Program-made: the position numbers and the translations under genes
The notes under the pieces: generated by a model
What the model saw: only the letters and a program-made list of their open reading frames with translations
Database searches by the model: none
Told to the model about the DNA's origin: nothing
In this document: piece by piece, positions 1 to 9,743 of the stretch
How the letters are laid out: every line of letters begins with the position of its first letter
How positions within the stretch are numbered: position 1 is the stretch's first letter
NCBI RefSeq assembly: GCF_030296675.1
Contig: NZ_AP027736.1
Location: 806,001 to 870,000 of the forward strand
Origin: Demequina sediminis
GTDB taxonomy: Bacteria > Actinomycetota > Actinomycetes > Actinomycetales > Demequinaceae
Direction: 5' to 3'
Length of the DNA: 64,000 nt

Positions 1-1
1 C

Positions 2-1572
2 GCCGTCGCGATGGGCGCGCACGAGCACCGCGTCGACTCCGCTGTGGAGGAGGCGCGCGTGCAGGCGCTCGCCCTCGCGGAGAGCAAGGCGGCACTTGAG
101 GCGTCCCTCGAGCGCGCGAGCGACGCCGCCGATGTCGCGCTGTCGCTGAGGGACCCCGAGGTTTCCAGCGCCGCCGCGGGCGTCTCTCGCGCCGCGGCCT
201 CGGCCGCACACACGGCACTCGCGAACGACGTTGCCGTGACGGGTGCGAGCATCCTCCCGCCGACCTGGGCGATGGCCCCGCTGGAAAGCGAGCCGCCCCC
301 GGTCCGTTCGCACCCGTCGGGCCGGCCGCGGGCGACGCGGCGGCAGGCGCAATAGCGGTGTCCTCTCAGCGCCCCGTCTCCGCTCAGGAGCTCGTCATGG
401 TGCCCACCGTGGCCCCGACCGCGGCCTCCACACGACCTGGGACTCCCCCGCCCTCCCCCACCGCGGCGCCCTCGGAGGACGCGGCGTCCACCCTCGACCC
501 GGGCGCCGTGGACGTCACCACCGTCGTCGAGGACCCGTCCGTGATCCGTGTGCTCGAGGGCGAGGTCGAGGACCTCGAGTCGGTCGAGCGCGCCGTCGCA
601 CGGCTCGAGGAGGCGAGCGTGGAGCTCGCGGCCTCCGCACGGCGCGTGGACGGCACCACCGCGGTGCTCGAGGCCACCACGGCGGCGGCCGCGCTCGAGG
701 AGGCCAATCTCAGTCTCGACGCGCGGCTCGCGGCGGTCGCGGTCGCGGTCGACGCCACCGACGCGATGATCGCAGCAGTAGGCGGGCGGCTTGTCGACAA
801 CTCGGCCGCCCACGAGCTCGCCCAGGCGCGTGACGACCTCGCCCTCGTGCCGCAGAGCGAGATCGACCGTGCCGACCCCGACGCGGTCGCGACGGCGACG
901 GAGGCGCTCGACGTGGCGGAGCAGTCCCTCTCGGCCGCACAGGTGCGCTTCGCTGCCTCCCACGAGGCCTGGAACGAGCGCGAGAACTCACGGCGCGACG
1001 CGGTCAATGCGTCGCGGATAGCGTCGTACCGCGACACTCTCGCCGCCGCGGAGGCGAGCCTGCGCGCCGACTACCTCGCGGCATCGGCCCGTCACCAGGA
1101 CGGCTGGGAGGGGCGGCCCGCCGGCATGTCCTACGCCAACGGCCTCCTCCCCTCGAGCGCGCTGTGCGACCTCTCCTTCGCGCCGGGCGAGGTGCTGCAC
1201 TGCGATGCCGCGGCCGCGCTCGAGCGGGCCGACTCCGCCTACTTCGCGCAGACCGGCACCCACCTTGAGGTGTCGAGCTCGTACCGCTCGTATGGCGCCC
1301 AGGTTGCGACGCGCTACACGAAGGGCGGACTGGCTGCCCGCCCGGGCACCTCGAACCATGGCTGGGGCCTCGCGGCGGACTTCGAGCCCGCATCGGCCGC
1401 GTGGCTACGCACGCATGGCGAGGCCTACGGGTGGGTGCACCCCCGCTGGGCCCGTGTGGGCGGCGCCAAGCCCGAATCGTGGCACCTCGAGTACGTCGCG
1501 CCGGGCGTCGAGCTGGACGCTCCCCGCAAGCCGGACCTGCTCGACCACGTCGCGAGCATGCTCGCCGGCTAG
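2..1572 (+). pseudogene. M15 (VanY/DacB-type) D,D-peptidase-like protein, 5' partial, frameshifted as read
   Basis: The C-terminal ~150 residues carry the peptidase M15 pattern: SSYRSYGAQ, then GTSNHGWGLAADF (the zinc-binding His and Asp region) and ESWHLEYV (third zinc ligand). This family cleaves D-Ala-D-Ala ends of peptidoglycan stems outside the membrane. The long middle part is Ala/Glu-rich and probably coiled coil. One frame is open from the window edge to a TAG at 353-355; a second runs from about 300 to 1572. Restoring one C in the C5 run at 296-300 joins them, and the second frame already reads smoothly upstream of its first start codon at 358. I therefore treat this as one gene whose signal peptide lies outside the window. 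The alternative is two genes, the second starting at GTG 358. Confidence 0.7.
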
Positions 1573-2651
1573 GCCACCGGGGCGGTCGAGCCGCGCACCG
1601 CGGCACCCAATCCGGGATCCAGCATGGCTCCGGTCGCGCTCATCACTGCATCGGCACCCACCGCGCGATACGCGCGAGCGTGGTCGGCCGTCAGCACCCC
1701 GCCGACCCCCACGATCTCGAAGGCAGAGGACACGTCCTCCCGCAGTCGCGCCAGCCGCTCGACCATGTCGAGTCCCGCCCACCGGATCGCGTCGCCGCAC
1801 ACTCCCGCGACGGCGCGGCCCTCGCCCGGCAGGGCCTGGCGGCCGTCGGCGTCGACCAGCCGGGCGGGAATCGTGTTGATCGCCGCATAGCCGGCCACGT
1901 ACGGAGCCGTCGCCCGCACGAGCCCGGCGAGCGCGGCATCGTCCCTGAAATGCGCGAGCTTGACGTACAGCGGCAGGTCCCCGATCTCCTCCTTGACCGC
2001 CGCGACGATGCGCGTCACGGCGGGCGTGTCGAAGCACAGCAGCGCCCCGGTGCCCTCGTTGGGGCAACTGAGGTTGAGCTCGAGCGCACGCGCACCGGTC
2101 TCGCGCACGAGCCGCGCGGCCGCCACGTGATCGGCGAGGTAGGCGCCGTCGCGATCGCCCGCGTCCGCATCGGGGCGGGTGCCTTGAAACGAACCGACGA
2201 GCAGCTGGCCTGGCCCGGCCGCGGCGACCGCGGCGGCCATGTCCGCCTGCCAGGCGTCGGGATCGCGTGATGGCACGCCGAACGAGTTGGAGATGCTCGT
2301 CGCCTCGTCGAGGGCGTCGTCGGCGAGTAGGGGCCGCGCGGCGCGCTCCGGCGTGAGGTCGCCGTCGACGTGCACCGCGAGCGTGTGGGGAAAGGGATGC
2401 ACGGGGTGCGTCCGCGTGCGGACCGTCTTGTAGACGTTGACGTCGAAGCCCGCGCGGAAGGCGGCGGCGCAGAAGGCCGCGTTGACGAGCGGCCCCGCCG
2501 GGATCCCAAACGCCGAGTAGACGGCCTCACCGGCAAAGGACTCGCGGGGTGGACCGTCAGGCCGCGCCGCGGCGACATCGCCGAAGCCGCCGAAAGGCCC
2601 GAGGGCATAGTTGTCCTCGTACGTGCGGCGCGGGTCGTAGAACCAGGGCAT
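1569..2651 (-). CDS. Dihydroorotate dehydrogenase-like FMN oxidoreductase
   Basis: This is a DHODH-type flavin barrel of 360 residues. Visible motifs are ELNLSCPNEGTG (phosphate/substrate loop), AINTIPARL and the VGVGGV phosphate-binding strand near the C terminus. The family oxidises dihydroorotate in pyrimidine synthesis, but related barrels include dihydropyrimidine and other dehydrogenases, and the N terminus (MPWFYDPRRTYEDNYALGP) is not typical of standard PyrD. I prefer the inner start MPWFYDP because the 12 upstream codons look non-coding. The gene converges on the peptidase gene with a 4-base overlap and is divergent from the helicase gene. It may be an auxiliary homologue rather than the housekeeping PyrD. 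Confidence 0.75.
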   Translation of the reverse strand: MPWFYDPRRTYEDNYALGPFGGFGDVAAARPDGPPRESFAGEAVYSAFGIPAGPLVNAAFCAAAFRAGFDVNVYKTVRTRTHPVHPFPHTLAVHVDGDLTPERAARPLLADDALDEATSISNSFGVPSRDPDAWQADMAAAVAAAGPGQLLVGSFQGTRPDADAGDRDGAYLADHVAAARLVRETGARALELNLSCPNEGTGALLCFDTPAVTRIVAAVKEEIGDLPLYVKLAHFRDDAALAGLVRATAPYVAGYAAINTIPARLVDADGRQALPGEGRAVAGVCGDAIRWAGLDMVERLARLREDVSSAFEIVGVGGVLTADHARAYRAVGADAVMSATGAMLDPGLGAAVRGSTAPVA

Positions 2652-2748
2652 GATGAGTGAGGCTAGACCGCGAAATCCGACGTGCATGGGGACCTTTGGG
2701 CCCCACGCCTGCGAGACGCGCCCGTGCCGGGGGGCCTACTGTTGGACC

Positions 2749-4620
2749 ATGTCTTCTCCCAGCACGCCCTCTTCCACCCCCTCGGACCCCGACGCGGCAG
2801 CGTCCGGCCCGACCTTCGCGGAGCTGGGGCTCGGCGAGCACGTGCTCAAGGCGATTCGCGCGGTCGGCTACGAGACGCCGTCCGCGATCCAGGCCGCCAC
2901 CATTCCCCCGCTGCTCGCGGGCCGCGACGTGGTCGGGCTCGCGCAGACCGGTACCGGAAAGACGGCGGCGTTCGCGCTGCCGATCCTCGACCGCCTCGAG
3001 CGCGGCCGCAAGAAGCCCCAGGCGCTGGTCCTCGCGCCCACTCGCGAGCTCGCGCTCCAGGTCTGTGAGGCCTTCGAGCAGTACGCCGGCCACAGCACCG
3101 GAGTCCACATCCTGCCGGTCTACGGCGGTCAGGGCTATGGCGTCCAGCTGTCGGCACTGCGCCGCGGCGTCGACGTCGTGGTGGGCACCCCCGGTCGCAT
3201 CATGGACCACCTCGACAAGGGCACGCTCGACCTGTCCGAACTCACGTACCTGGTGCTCGACGAGGCCGACGAGATGCTCAAGATGGGCTTCGCCGAGGAC
3301 GTCGAGACCATCCTCGCCTCGACCCCCGAGGACAAGCAGGTTGCGCTGTTCTCCGCGACCATGCCCGCCCAGATCCGTCGCCTGTCCCAGCGCTACCTGC
3401 GCGACCCGCAGGAGATCACGGTCAAGCGCCAGACGACGACCTCCTCGACCATCACGCAGCGCTACCTGGTCGTGGCGTATCAGCAGAAGCTCGATGCCCT
3501 CACGCGCATCCTCGAGGTCGAGAACTTCGAGGCGATGATCGTGTTCACGCGCACCAAGAACGAGACCGAGACGGTCGCCGAGAAGCTGCGCGCGCGCGGA
3601 TACGCCGCCGCCGCCATTAACGGCGACGTAGTGCAGGCCCAGCGCGAGCGCACGATCGCCCAGCTCAAGGACGGCAAGCTGGACGTGTTGGTCGCCACCG
3701 ACGTCGCGGCCCGCGGCCTCGATGTCGAGCGCATCAGCCACGTCGTGAACTACGACCTTCCCGTCGACACCGAGTCCTACGTGCACCGCGTGGGGCGCAC
3801 GGGACGCGCGGGACGCACGGGAGACGCGATCAGCTTTGTCACCCCGCGCGAGCGCCGCATGCTGGGCGCGATCGAGAAGGCGACGCGGCAGCCGCTGACG
3901 CTCATGCAGTTGCCCACCGCGGGCGACGTCAACGCGACCCGCCTCGCGCGCTTCGATGACTCGATCACGGCGGCGCTGGCACAGCGCGACAGGATCGATC
4001 GCTTCAGGGACATCGTCGCCCACTACGTCGAGCACCACGACGTCCCCGAGGGGGACGTGGCCGCCGCGCTCGCCGTGGTCGCGCAGGGTGACACTCCCCT
4101 GCTGCTCGACCCGGAGAACGATGCCCCGCCCACCGAGTTTGCCGCGCCCCGCAAGGCGCGGGGAGACTTCCGCGACGACCGTGACGACCGCCCGGCACGC
4201 CGCGACCGCGGCTCGGGTGACCGCGTCACCTACCGCATCGCGGTGGGGCGGCGTCAGAAGGTCGAGCCGCGCCAGATCGTGGGCGCGATCGCCAACGAGG
4301 GCGGCCTGGACCGCTCCGACTTCGGCCAGATCACCATCCGCCCGGACTTCTCACTGGTCGAGCTTCCCGCGAATCTGCCCGCCGATGTCCTCGACCGCCT
4401 GCGCCGCACGCGCATCAGCGGCCAGCTCATCGAGCTGCAGGTGGATCGCGGGCCCGGCGGCTCGCGATCGGGCGGTCCGCGCTCGTCCGGTCCGCGTTCG
4501 TCCGACCAGCGCGGTGGCGGCTCCCGTTACGGCAGCGACCGCGGTTCTGACCGCGGCGGCGACCGGGGTTCCGATCGCTACGACGACGCGAAGCCGTACC
4601 GCAAGCCGCGCACGCGCTAA
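2749..4620 (+). CDS. DEAD-box ATP-dependent RNA helicase with DbpA-like RNA-binding tail
   Basis: The protein has 623 residues with all superfamily 2 motifs in order: Q motif (GYETPSAIQ), Walker A (AQTGTGKT), PTRELA, GTPGR, DEAD, SAT, VATDVAARGLDV and HRVGRTGRAGRTG. After the helicase core comes a DbpA-type RNA-recognition domain (about residues 490-570, beginning TYRIAVGRRQ) and a Gly/Arg/Ser-rich tail with RGSDRGGD-like repeats. It should unwind structured RNA in ribosome assembly or cold adaptation, as CsdA/DeaD does. The start MSSPSTPSS at 2749 is chosen because upstream codons lack helicase similarity and overlap the divergent DHODH-like start. A strong terminator follows the stop. Confidence 0.93.
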   Translation: MSSPSTPSSTPSDPDAAASGPTFAELGLGEHVLKAIRAVGYETPSAIQAATIPPLLAGRDVVGLAQTGTGKTAAFALPILDRLERGRKKPQALVLAPTRELALQVCEAFEQYAGHSTGVHILPVYGGQGYGVQLSALRRGVDVVVGTPGRIMDHLDKGTLDLSELTYLVLDEADEMLKMGFAEDVETILASTPEDKQVALFSATMPAQIRRLSQRYLRDPQEITVKRQTTTSSTITQRYLVVAYQQKLDALTRILEVENFEAMIVFTRTKNETETVAEKLRARGYAAAAINGDVVQAQRERTIAQLKDGKLDVLVATDVAARGLDVERISHVVNYDLPVDTESYVHRVGRTGRAGRTGDAISFVTPRERRMLGAIEKATRQPLTLMQLPTAGDVNATRLARFDDSITAALAQRDRIDRFRDIVAHYVEHHDVPEGDVAAALAVVAQGDTPLLLDPENDAPPTEFAAPRKARGDFRDDRDDRPARRDRGSGDRVTYRIAVGRRQKVEPRQIVGAIANEGGLDRSDFGQITIRPDFSLVELPANLPADVLDRLRRTRISGQLIELQVDRGPGGSRSGGPRSSGPRSSDQRGGGSRYGSDRGSDRGGDRGSDRYDDAKPYRKPRTR

Positions 4621-4623
4621 GGC

Positions 4624-4653
4624 GATGCGGGCGCCCGACGGGGCGCCCGCATC
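4624..4653 (+). terminator. Terminator hairpin after the helicase gene
   Basis: A perfect 13-bp inverted repeat (GATGCGGGCGCCC and its complement) is separated by GACG and starts 4 bases after the helicase stop codon. There is no T tract, which is common in high-GC actinobacteria. It could also serve the convergent MetE-like gene. Confidence 0.75.
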
Positions 4654-4671
4654 GTCCTCACGCTCCCCTGA

Positions 4672-5889
4672 CTATCCGCCGATCCGCTGCGCCGCGAGGC
4701 GTGCGCCCTCGCCCAGAGCGCGGAGCTTGGCCCACGCGATCTGAGGGTGCACGCGACCGCCCAGGCCGCAGTCGGTCGACGCCACGACGCCCTCGGGGCC
4801 CACGATCTCGGCGAAGCGCAGGATCCGGTCCGCGACCAGCTCGGGGTGCTCGACCACGTTGGTTGCGTGGCTGACCACGCCCGGCTGCAGAACCGTGCCA
4901 GCGGGCAGGTCGACGTCGCGCCACACCTTCCACTCGTGCTCGTGGCGCACGTTGCCCGCCTCGAAGGAGAACTCGCCTGCGTTGACCTCGAGGATCAGGT
5001 CGACGATGTGTCGCAGCTCGAGGTCCGTGGTGTGCGGCCCATGCCACGATCCCCAGCACAGGTGCAGACGCACCTGCTCGCGCGGAAGGCCCTCGATCGC
5101 ATGGTTGAGTGCGTCGATGCGCGTGCGCAGGAAGGCGCGGTAGTCGGCCACGGACGGCTCGGGATTGATTTGGTCCCAGCTCTCGGCGAGCGAGGGATCG
5201 TCGATCTGCAGCGTGAGACCCGCGTCGACGATCGCCCGGTACTCCTCGCGCATGACGTCCGCCCAGGCCCAGATGTGCTCCTCGTCGCTCGCGTAGCGCG
5301 TGTTGCCGATTCTCGCCGCGGAGCCGGGCGCAAGCGACGTGATGAAGCCGCGCTCGAGGCCGTGAGCGTCGAGCGCCGCGCGCAGGTTGGCGGTGTCCGC
5401 GGCCACGTGGTCGTGGCCGCGGTACGCCAGGTCCCCGGTGGTGAGCGGCCAGAAGGGCGGCTCGCCAAGCAGGACCCCCGAGGTGGGGTCGCCGTACGCC
5501 TCAGCGAAGGCCACCCAGTCGCGGCGGTCCGTCATCGAGGTGAGGCGGGGCGCACCCGGCTCGGAGCGGACCGGGGCGGGAGGAGCGGCGTCGGGGCCGG
5601 GAAGCTCGAGCCCTGCGGTTCGCTGGAATGAGTACGACCACCAGGCACCGAAGTCGTGCGCGGTGGTCATCGCCTTGCCGTACTCGCCGTCGCCGACGAT
5701 CGTGATGCCCGCCTCGACCTGCCGGCCGACAAGTTCGCGCACCGCCGTCGCGGCGAGCTCGGTGTACTCCGGGGTGTGAATCAGGGTGAAGCCGTCCTCT
5801 GCCGTCTCGAGGGCGCGCGTCGCCGCGACCAACTCGGGAGAGCGCGGCAGGGAGCCGGCGGTGGTGGTGTGGATCGTGACGGCGGACAT
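4672..5889 (-). CDS. Cobalamin-independent methionine synthase (MetE C-terminal domain) family protein
   Basis: At 405 residues the protein matches the single C-terminal barrel of MetE rather than the ~750-residue two-domain enzyme. The zinc ligands known from MetE can be placed: His and Cys in RLHLCWGSWHG, Glu in FSFEAGN and Cys in STDCGLGGR. The N terminus TTTAGSLPRSPEL and GDGEYGK also fit the family. It probably transfers a methyl or alkyl group to a thiol. It lacks the folate-binding N-terminal half, so it may use another donor or act on a coenzyme M-type or xenobiotic substrate. Family assignment is firm; substrate is not. Confidence 0.82.
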   Translation of the reverse strand: MSAVTIHTTTAGSLPRSPELVAATRALETAEDGFTLIHTPEYTELAATAVRELVGRQVEAGITIVGDGEYGKAMTTAHDFGAWWSYSFQRTAGLELPGPDAAPPAPVRSEPGAPRLTSMTDRRDWVAFAEAYGDPTSGVLLGEPPFWPLTTGDLAYRGHDHVAADTANLRAALDAHGLERGFITSLAPGSAARIGNTRYASDEEHIWAWADVMREEYRAIVDAGLTLQIDDPSLAESWDQINPEPSVADYRAFLRTRIDALNHAIEGLPREQVRLHLCWGSWHGPHTTDLELRHIVDLILEVNAGEFSFEAGNVRHEHEWKVWRDVDLPAGTVLQPGVVSHATNVVEHPELVADRILRFAEIVGPEGVVASTDCGLGGRVHPQIAWAKLRALGEGARLAAQRIGG

Positions 5890-6039
5890 GAGCGCTCCTG
5901 ACGGTCGCGTGACGGGGATGCGCCCATTCTGCCCGGTGGCGTCGGGCGCTCGCGCCGCGCGCGGCGGCAGGCCAAGCGCGACTCGCGCTAGCCCTGCGCG
6001 GGTGGGTGACGCACGGCTATTGGCTCGCGTTACGCGGCG

Positions 6040-7221
6040 CTACCGCGCCTCGGGAGGCGCCGCGACCACGGTCCGCGCGCGTCCGGCCCGCTTGGCGCCG
6101 TACAGCGCCTGATCCGCGCGTGCCATGAGCTCGTCGAGGGATCCACCCCCGCCCACGGCGACTCCGAAGCTCACGGTGGGCCATAGCGGCTCGGCGGCCC
6201 CTGCAAGCGCGAACTCGGTCGAGATGCGCTCGATCGCGCGCGTGGCCACCTGCGCATCGGCGTGCGGCAGGATCGCCACGAACTCGTCGCCGCCCAGCCT
6301 CGCGACCACGTCGTCGGTGCGCACCGCGGCGCGGCAGGCATCGGCGAAGGCCACCAGCACCGCGTCTCCCGCCGCGTGTCCGCGGGAGTCGTTGATCTCC
6401 TTGAAGAGGTCGAGGTCGGCGACGACGCAGGCCACTGTCTCGCCGTGCCCGGCCGCGTGGTTGAGGGCGGGAACCGCGCGGTCCTGGAATGCTGCCCGAT
6501 TGTGCAGCCCGGTCAGCGAGTCATGGTCTGCGCGGTAGCGCCAGTGATGCGACATCTCGTAGCGCGACAACTCCGCGACCGTGTAGGTCACCACGACCAG
6601 CATGAGCGTGACGAGCAGAGTCGTCATGCGGGGCCCGAACCAGTCCTGGTACAGCGCCGAGTCCGGACCCTGCGTCAGGAATACGATGCCGCGCGCCAGG
6701 TAGAACGAGGCGATGGTGGTGGCGGTGACCGCCATGGCCACCATGGCGACTCGCGCCTCGGTGGGCTCGCCGACTGACCGTCGCGGCTGCGGTTCGCGCA
6801 CGAGGCTCCACAACTCGACGGCGGCGAGACCCGTCATGGCGGCCATGCCGAGCAGGAGCGTGAGGCCGCCCGGCCACGCCTCGCCCTGAGGCACCTCGAG
6901 CGCCGAGACCGCCGCGGTGAGCACTCCCGGCCCGGCCCATACCCACCATTGCGTGCGCGTGTTCCGCAGCGACCGCGCGGACGCCCAGATCATGCTTGCC
7001 CCGACGACAGCGAGGCCGTTGCCGATCCCGCTCGCCGCGCGGGTGCCCACGAGGTCGGCGGCGAGGTACGTCACGGTCGACGTGCTCGATGCGATGACGG
7101 CGAGGCTCCACCACCCGGCGTACGGAGCCCGGATGCGTCGATAGGTGCCCGCATAGACCAGCAGGAACGCACAGACGGCGGTGATCGCCTGCACGAACCT
7201 CAGCGTGTCGATGTCGAGCAT
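6040..7221 (-). CDS. Membrane-anchored GGDEF diguanylate cyclase
   Basis: The N-terminal ~210 residues contain about six or seven hydrophobic segments. A GGDEF domain follows from roughly residue 225 (YRADHDSLTGLHNRAAFQDR) with the intact active-site motif ARLGGDEFVAIL. An RTDD sequence lies exactly five residues before GGDEF and fits the inhibitory I-site (RxxD) that binds cyclic di-GMP. The protein should make cyclic di-GMP from two GTP, with the membrane part possibly sensing a signal. No EAL domain is present. It is flanked by unrelated genes, so the output pathway cannot be named. Confidence 0.9.
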   Translation of the reverse strand: MLDIDTLRFVQAITAVCAFLLVYAGTYRRIRAPYAGWWSLAVIASSTSTVTYLAADLVGTRAASGIGNGLAVVGASMIWASARSLRNTRTQWWVWAGPGVLTAAVSALEVPQGEAWPGGLTLLLGMAAMTGLAAVELWSLVREPQPRRSVGEPTEARVAMVAMAVTATTIASFYLARGIVFLTQGPDSALYQDWFGPRMTTLLVTLMLVVVTYTVAELSRYEMSHHWRYRADHDSLTGLHNRAAFQDRAVPALNHAAGHGETVACVVADLDLFKEINDSRGHAAGDAVLVAFADACRAAVRTDDVVARLGGDEFVAILPHADAQVATRAIERISTEFALAGAAEPLWPTVSFGVAVGGGGSLDELMARADQALYGAKRAGRARTVVAAPPEAR

Positions 7222-7322
7222 GATTTGAGCCTATGGGGTGGACCAGGCGTTCCCCCACATGTCTGTGAGGCACGTCTCACGCGTGTTGCGCATCGGCATC
7301 GCGCAGCGTGCCGATTCGTGGC

Positions 7323-7805
7323 CTATGCCCCGCTTCGCGGATGCTGGAACGGCGTGGAGACCTCGCCGAAGGGCCACGCGGAGGCGATCCAGCGCGGCAC
7401 GAAGGCGTCGAGCGCCGCGCGCCACGGCTTCGGGGCGTCGGCCGCAATCCACCACGACACCTCCGCGGCGGGCTGGCCGTCACTCCCCGCGGGAAGCGGG
7501 TCGATGTACACGCATCCCAGGAGTCGGTCCTCCGCGCTCGTCAGGACCGCGTAGTTGAACGACTCGTGCGCCTCCATCTCGCGGGCGTGGCGCGCGAGGT
7601 CCTCGCGGTCCTGCTCATGAGTCATGTCGGCAGGAGGCCATTCCCACGCCTCGCCGTACATCGCCCACAGCATGTCGCGGTTCGCCATCACGGTCACCAT
7701 GTCGATGTCGACGTCCTCCGCGCGGATCGGGCGCAGGTGCACGCCGTCCACCAGGTCGACGCGCCGCGGGTGGTCGAAGCCCGCGGGCAGCCACGCGTCC
7801 GTCAC
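7323..7805 (-). CDS. GNAT-family N-acetyltransferase (RimJ/RimL-like)
   Basis: The 160-residue protein has the layout of a GNAT acetyltransferase: GVHLRPIRAEDVD at the N terminus, a central strand that includes LLGCVYIDP and a C-terminal helix. It should transfer an acetyl group from acetyl-CoA to an amine on a small molecule or protein N terminus. The open frame extends far upstream, but I place the start at GTG 7805 because it overlaps the stop of the DUF1905 gene in a GTGA motif, a sign of translational coupling. The substrate is unknown. The classic Q/R-x-x-G-x-G/A loop is not obvious, which lowers certainty. Confidence 0.65.
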   Translation of the reverse strand: MTDAWLPAGFDHPRRVDLVDGVHLRPIRAEDVDIDMVTVMANRDMLWAMYGEAWEWPPADMTHEQDREDLARHAREMEAHESFNYAVLTSAEDRLLGCVYIDPLPAGSDGQPAAEVSWWIAADAPKPWRAALDAFVPRWIASAWPFGEVSTPFQHPRSGA

Positions 7806-8092
7806 GACAGCCGCCTCTCGAGCGTCACCGTGACGGTGTCGCCGAGGTCCTTGCCCAGCTGCTTTCGCAGTTTGGCGTTGAGCGAGAGCATGTGCCCGCC
7901 CCGGCCGGTCACCATGAGGCCCGTGTTGGGCATCGGCACGCCGTCGACCACCGCATCGACGCGCAGCGATTTCTTGGTGCCGAACAGTTCCGCCGATCCG
8001 GGCACTTCGACGCAGGTCCAGGTCTCGCCCTTGACCTCGACGCCGATGGGCGCGGTGAACGTGTGGTCGAGCGCGGCAGCAAAGTCGCTCAT
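7802..8092 (-). CDS. DUF1905 domain protein
   Basis: This 96-residue protein matches the DUF1905 pattern: a β-rich body with TFTAPIGVEVKGETWTCVEVPG, then a C-terminal segment LNAKLRKQLGKDLGDTVTVTLERR. DUF1905 proteins are small barrel-like proteins of unknown function, often paired with a YdeI-type domain. Here the gene is translationally coupled (GTGA) to a GNAT acetyltransferase gene, so the two products may act together. The start is ATG 8092, preceded by a GAGG-like ribosome binding site. Confidence 0.75.
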   Translation of the reverse strand: MSDFAAALDHTFTAPIGVEVKGETWTCVEVPGSAELFGTKKSLRVDAVVDGVPMPNTGLMVTGRGGHMLSLNAKLRKQLGKDLGDTVTVTLERRLS

Positions 8093-8455
8093 AGAAGTGC
8101 CTCCCCAGGGATTCTCGTTGCGCGGTCAGCCTACGGGCGTGACCGCGAGAGCGGTTGGTGCGCAGCCGCTTCGCGCATAGGATCTTGCGATTCTCGAGCT
8201 CGGATCGAGCTCCACGCATCGCGTACTGCGATCGCCGTAGCGGAACACCACCCGAGCGCCGCTCTGCGGCGAACCCCATCACGTCGTGCGTCACGCCGAC
8301 GATGCGCTCCACCAGTGCTGCGGGCGACCGCGGAGGGCATGGACGATGCTGGGGAGGCTGACGGGCAGCCTGCTGCGGCGACGCTTGAGTAGCCGGCCGG
8401 ATGACCGGCCCGACGGTTCGCGGCCTCTCCTCACGCGGTATGGCACAGTGGCCGG
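8093..8455. other. Intergenic stretch without a recognisable gene
   Basis: These 363 bases lie between the divergent DUF1905 and coiled-coil genes. Open frames here are short and have no family features. It presumably holds the two promoters, but I could not identify boxes with confidence. Confidence 0.4.
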
Positions 8456-9409
8456 GTGAGTGAATCTTCCCTGGTTGAGCTTGCTGAAGCCGTCCGTGCC
8501 GCCGCGGAGAACCGTGCCCGCCAGAGGCAGTTGGCGGTCCAACTTGAGACCACCGAGGCGCTCGTGGCGACCCGGCGCGATGAGTTGGCCCAACTGCACA
8601 GCGCGTTGCAGGTCGAACTGTCCGAGGTGCGCCGGCTGGAGGAGGCATCGCTGACGAAGCTGTGGGCGACGCTACGCGGAAACACGGCCGATCGCCTCGC
8701 CATCGAACGCGCCGAGGCGGACGTTGCCGCGATCGCGGTCGCCTCCGCACAGTCGCGGCTCGACAGTGCCATCGCTGAGGATGCGCGAGTTCGCCGCGAG
8801 CACGATGCCCTCCAAGGAGCGGATCGCTCCTACGCCGATGCCCTTGCGGCCTATGAAACTGCGGTCCTCGCGGTCGGTGGGCGGGACGCGGAAGAGCTGA
8901 CGGCGCTGGCGGAACAGCTGGGCGTCACCCAGGCACGCCATCGGGAGGTCGCGGAGGCGGTCGATGCCTTGCGTGCGGCGAGGACCGCACTCGACACGGC
9001 CCTCGCGAAGCTCGACAGTGCGGGCGGATGGTCGACGTATGACACGTTCTTCGGCGGAGGACTCGTCGCCGACATGGTCAAGCACTCGAGCATCAACGAC
9101 GCGACCGAAGCCTTCAGGGAGGTCAATCGAGCCCTCGAGCGGCTCTCCGTGGAGCTCGCCGACATCGGGGGCGCTGCGATCGACGGCGTCGAGGTGTCTG
9201 AGACTCTGGCGGTCTTCGACGTGCTGTTCGACAACATCGTCAGTGACTGGATGGTGAGGGAACGCATCTCCGAAGCCAAGGCACGTGCCGAGGACCTTCG
9301 TCGGCGGCTCTCTCAACTCGCCGGCGAGCTTGACGGCGAAGCCGTGGCGATCTCGACGCGAGTCACCGAGTTGCTGGGCCGCCGCGAGGAGATCCTCCGC
9401 CGGCCATGA
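8456..9409 (+). CDS. Coiled-coil protein of unknown function
   Basis: The 317-residue product is rich in Ala, Glu, Arg and Leu with long heptad-like stretches (about residues 1-125 and 275-310) flanking a more globular centre. The centre reads SAGGWSTYDTFFGGGLVADMVKHSSINDATEAF, quoted here as SAGGWSTYDTFFGGG followed by LVADMVKHSSIND. That centre resembles a segment seen in actinobacterial hypothetical proteins. No signal peptide, membrane segment or catalytic motif is visible. The start is GTG 8456. The stop overlaps the next gene by ATGA, so the two are probably co-expressed. I do not recognise the function. Confidence 0.7.
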   Translation: MSESSLVELAEAVRAAAENRARQRQLAVQLETTEALVATRRDELAQLHSALQVELSEVRRLEEASLTKLWATLRGNTADRLAIERAEADVAAIAVASAQSRLDSAIAEDARVRREHDALQGADRSYADALAAYETAVLAVGGRDAEELTALAEQLGVTQARHREVAEAVDALRAARTALDTALAKLDSAGGWSTYDTFFGGGLVADMVKHSSINDATEAFREVNRALERLSVELADIGGAAIDGVEVSETLAVFDVLFDNIVSDWMVRERISEAKARAEDLRRRLSQLAGELDGEAVAISTRVTELLGRREEILRRP

Positions 9410-9729
9410 CGCGACCTGACGGTGGCGCATCCGGTGTCGCCGGTACCATCGTCCAAGTGCCTGACACTTCCGCCCACACCTCCTCCCCGCACGTCATCGA
9501 TCCTGCGGACCTCGAGGTCACCCTGCGGGTCCTGGCGTCGCTGGGCGACGTTGACGAGGATGACCCCGACTTCACCGCGGTGCGCAACGCCACGGCAGCG
9601 ATGATCAAGGCCGTGAAGCAGCGTCGCCGCAAGGACCGTCGTGCCGCCATCGCTGCGGCGGACTCCGCCGTCGTGGCCGCGACCGCGACGGGCGCGGCGG
9701 ATCGCATCGACGATGAGACCAGGGGCTGA
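9406..9729 (+). CDS. Small hypothetical protein, helical
   Basis: A 107-residue protein starts at an ATGA overlap with the coiled-coil gene. The core (about residues 30-75) reads as amphipathic helices, with DPADLEVTLRVLASLGDVDEDDPDF followed by the basic run KQRRRKDRR. The acidic-then-basic pattern might bind nucleic acid or a partner, but this is only inference. An SDR-type gene starts 15 bases downstream, so the three may form one operon. An alternative start at 9457 (GTG) would remove the Gly-rich beginning. Confidence 0.6.
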   Translation: MTRPDGGASGVAGTIVQVPDTSAHTSSPHVIDPADLEVTLRVLASLGDVDEDDPDFTAVRNATAAMIKAVKQRRRKDRRAAIAAADSAVVAATATGAADRIDDETRG

Positions 9730-9743
9730 CCCTCGAGGCGCGC

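Noticed and set aside
2557-4038. 493-codon minus-strand open frame
   Set aside because: It is antisense to the DEAD-box helicase, which has all motifs; the antisense product has no family features.
7806-8750. Upstream extension of the GNAT frame to 475 codons
   Set aside because: The extension covers the DUF1905 gene in another frame and a non-coding gap; the GTGA overlap at 7802-7805 gives a better start.
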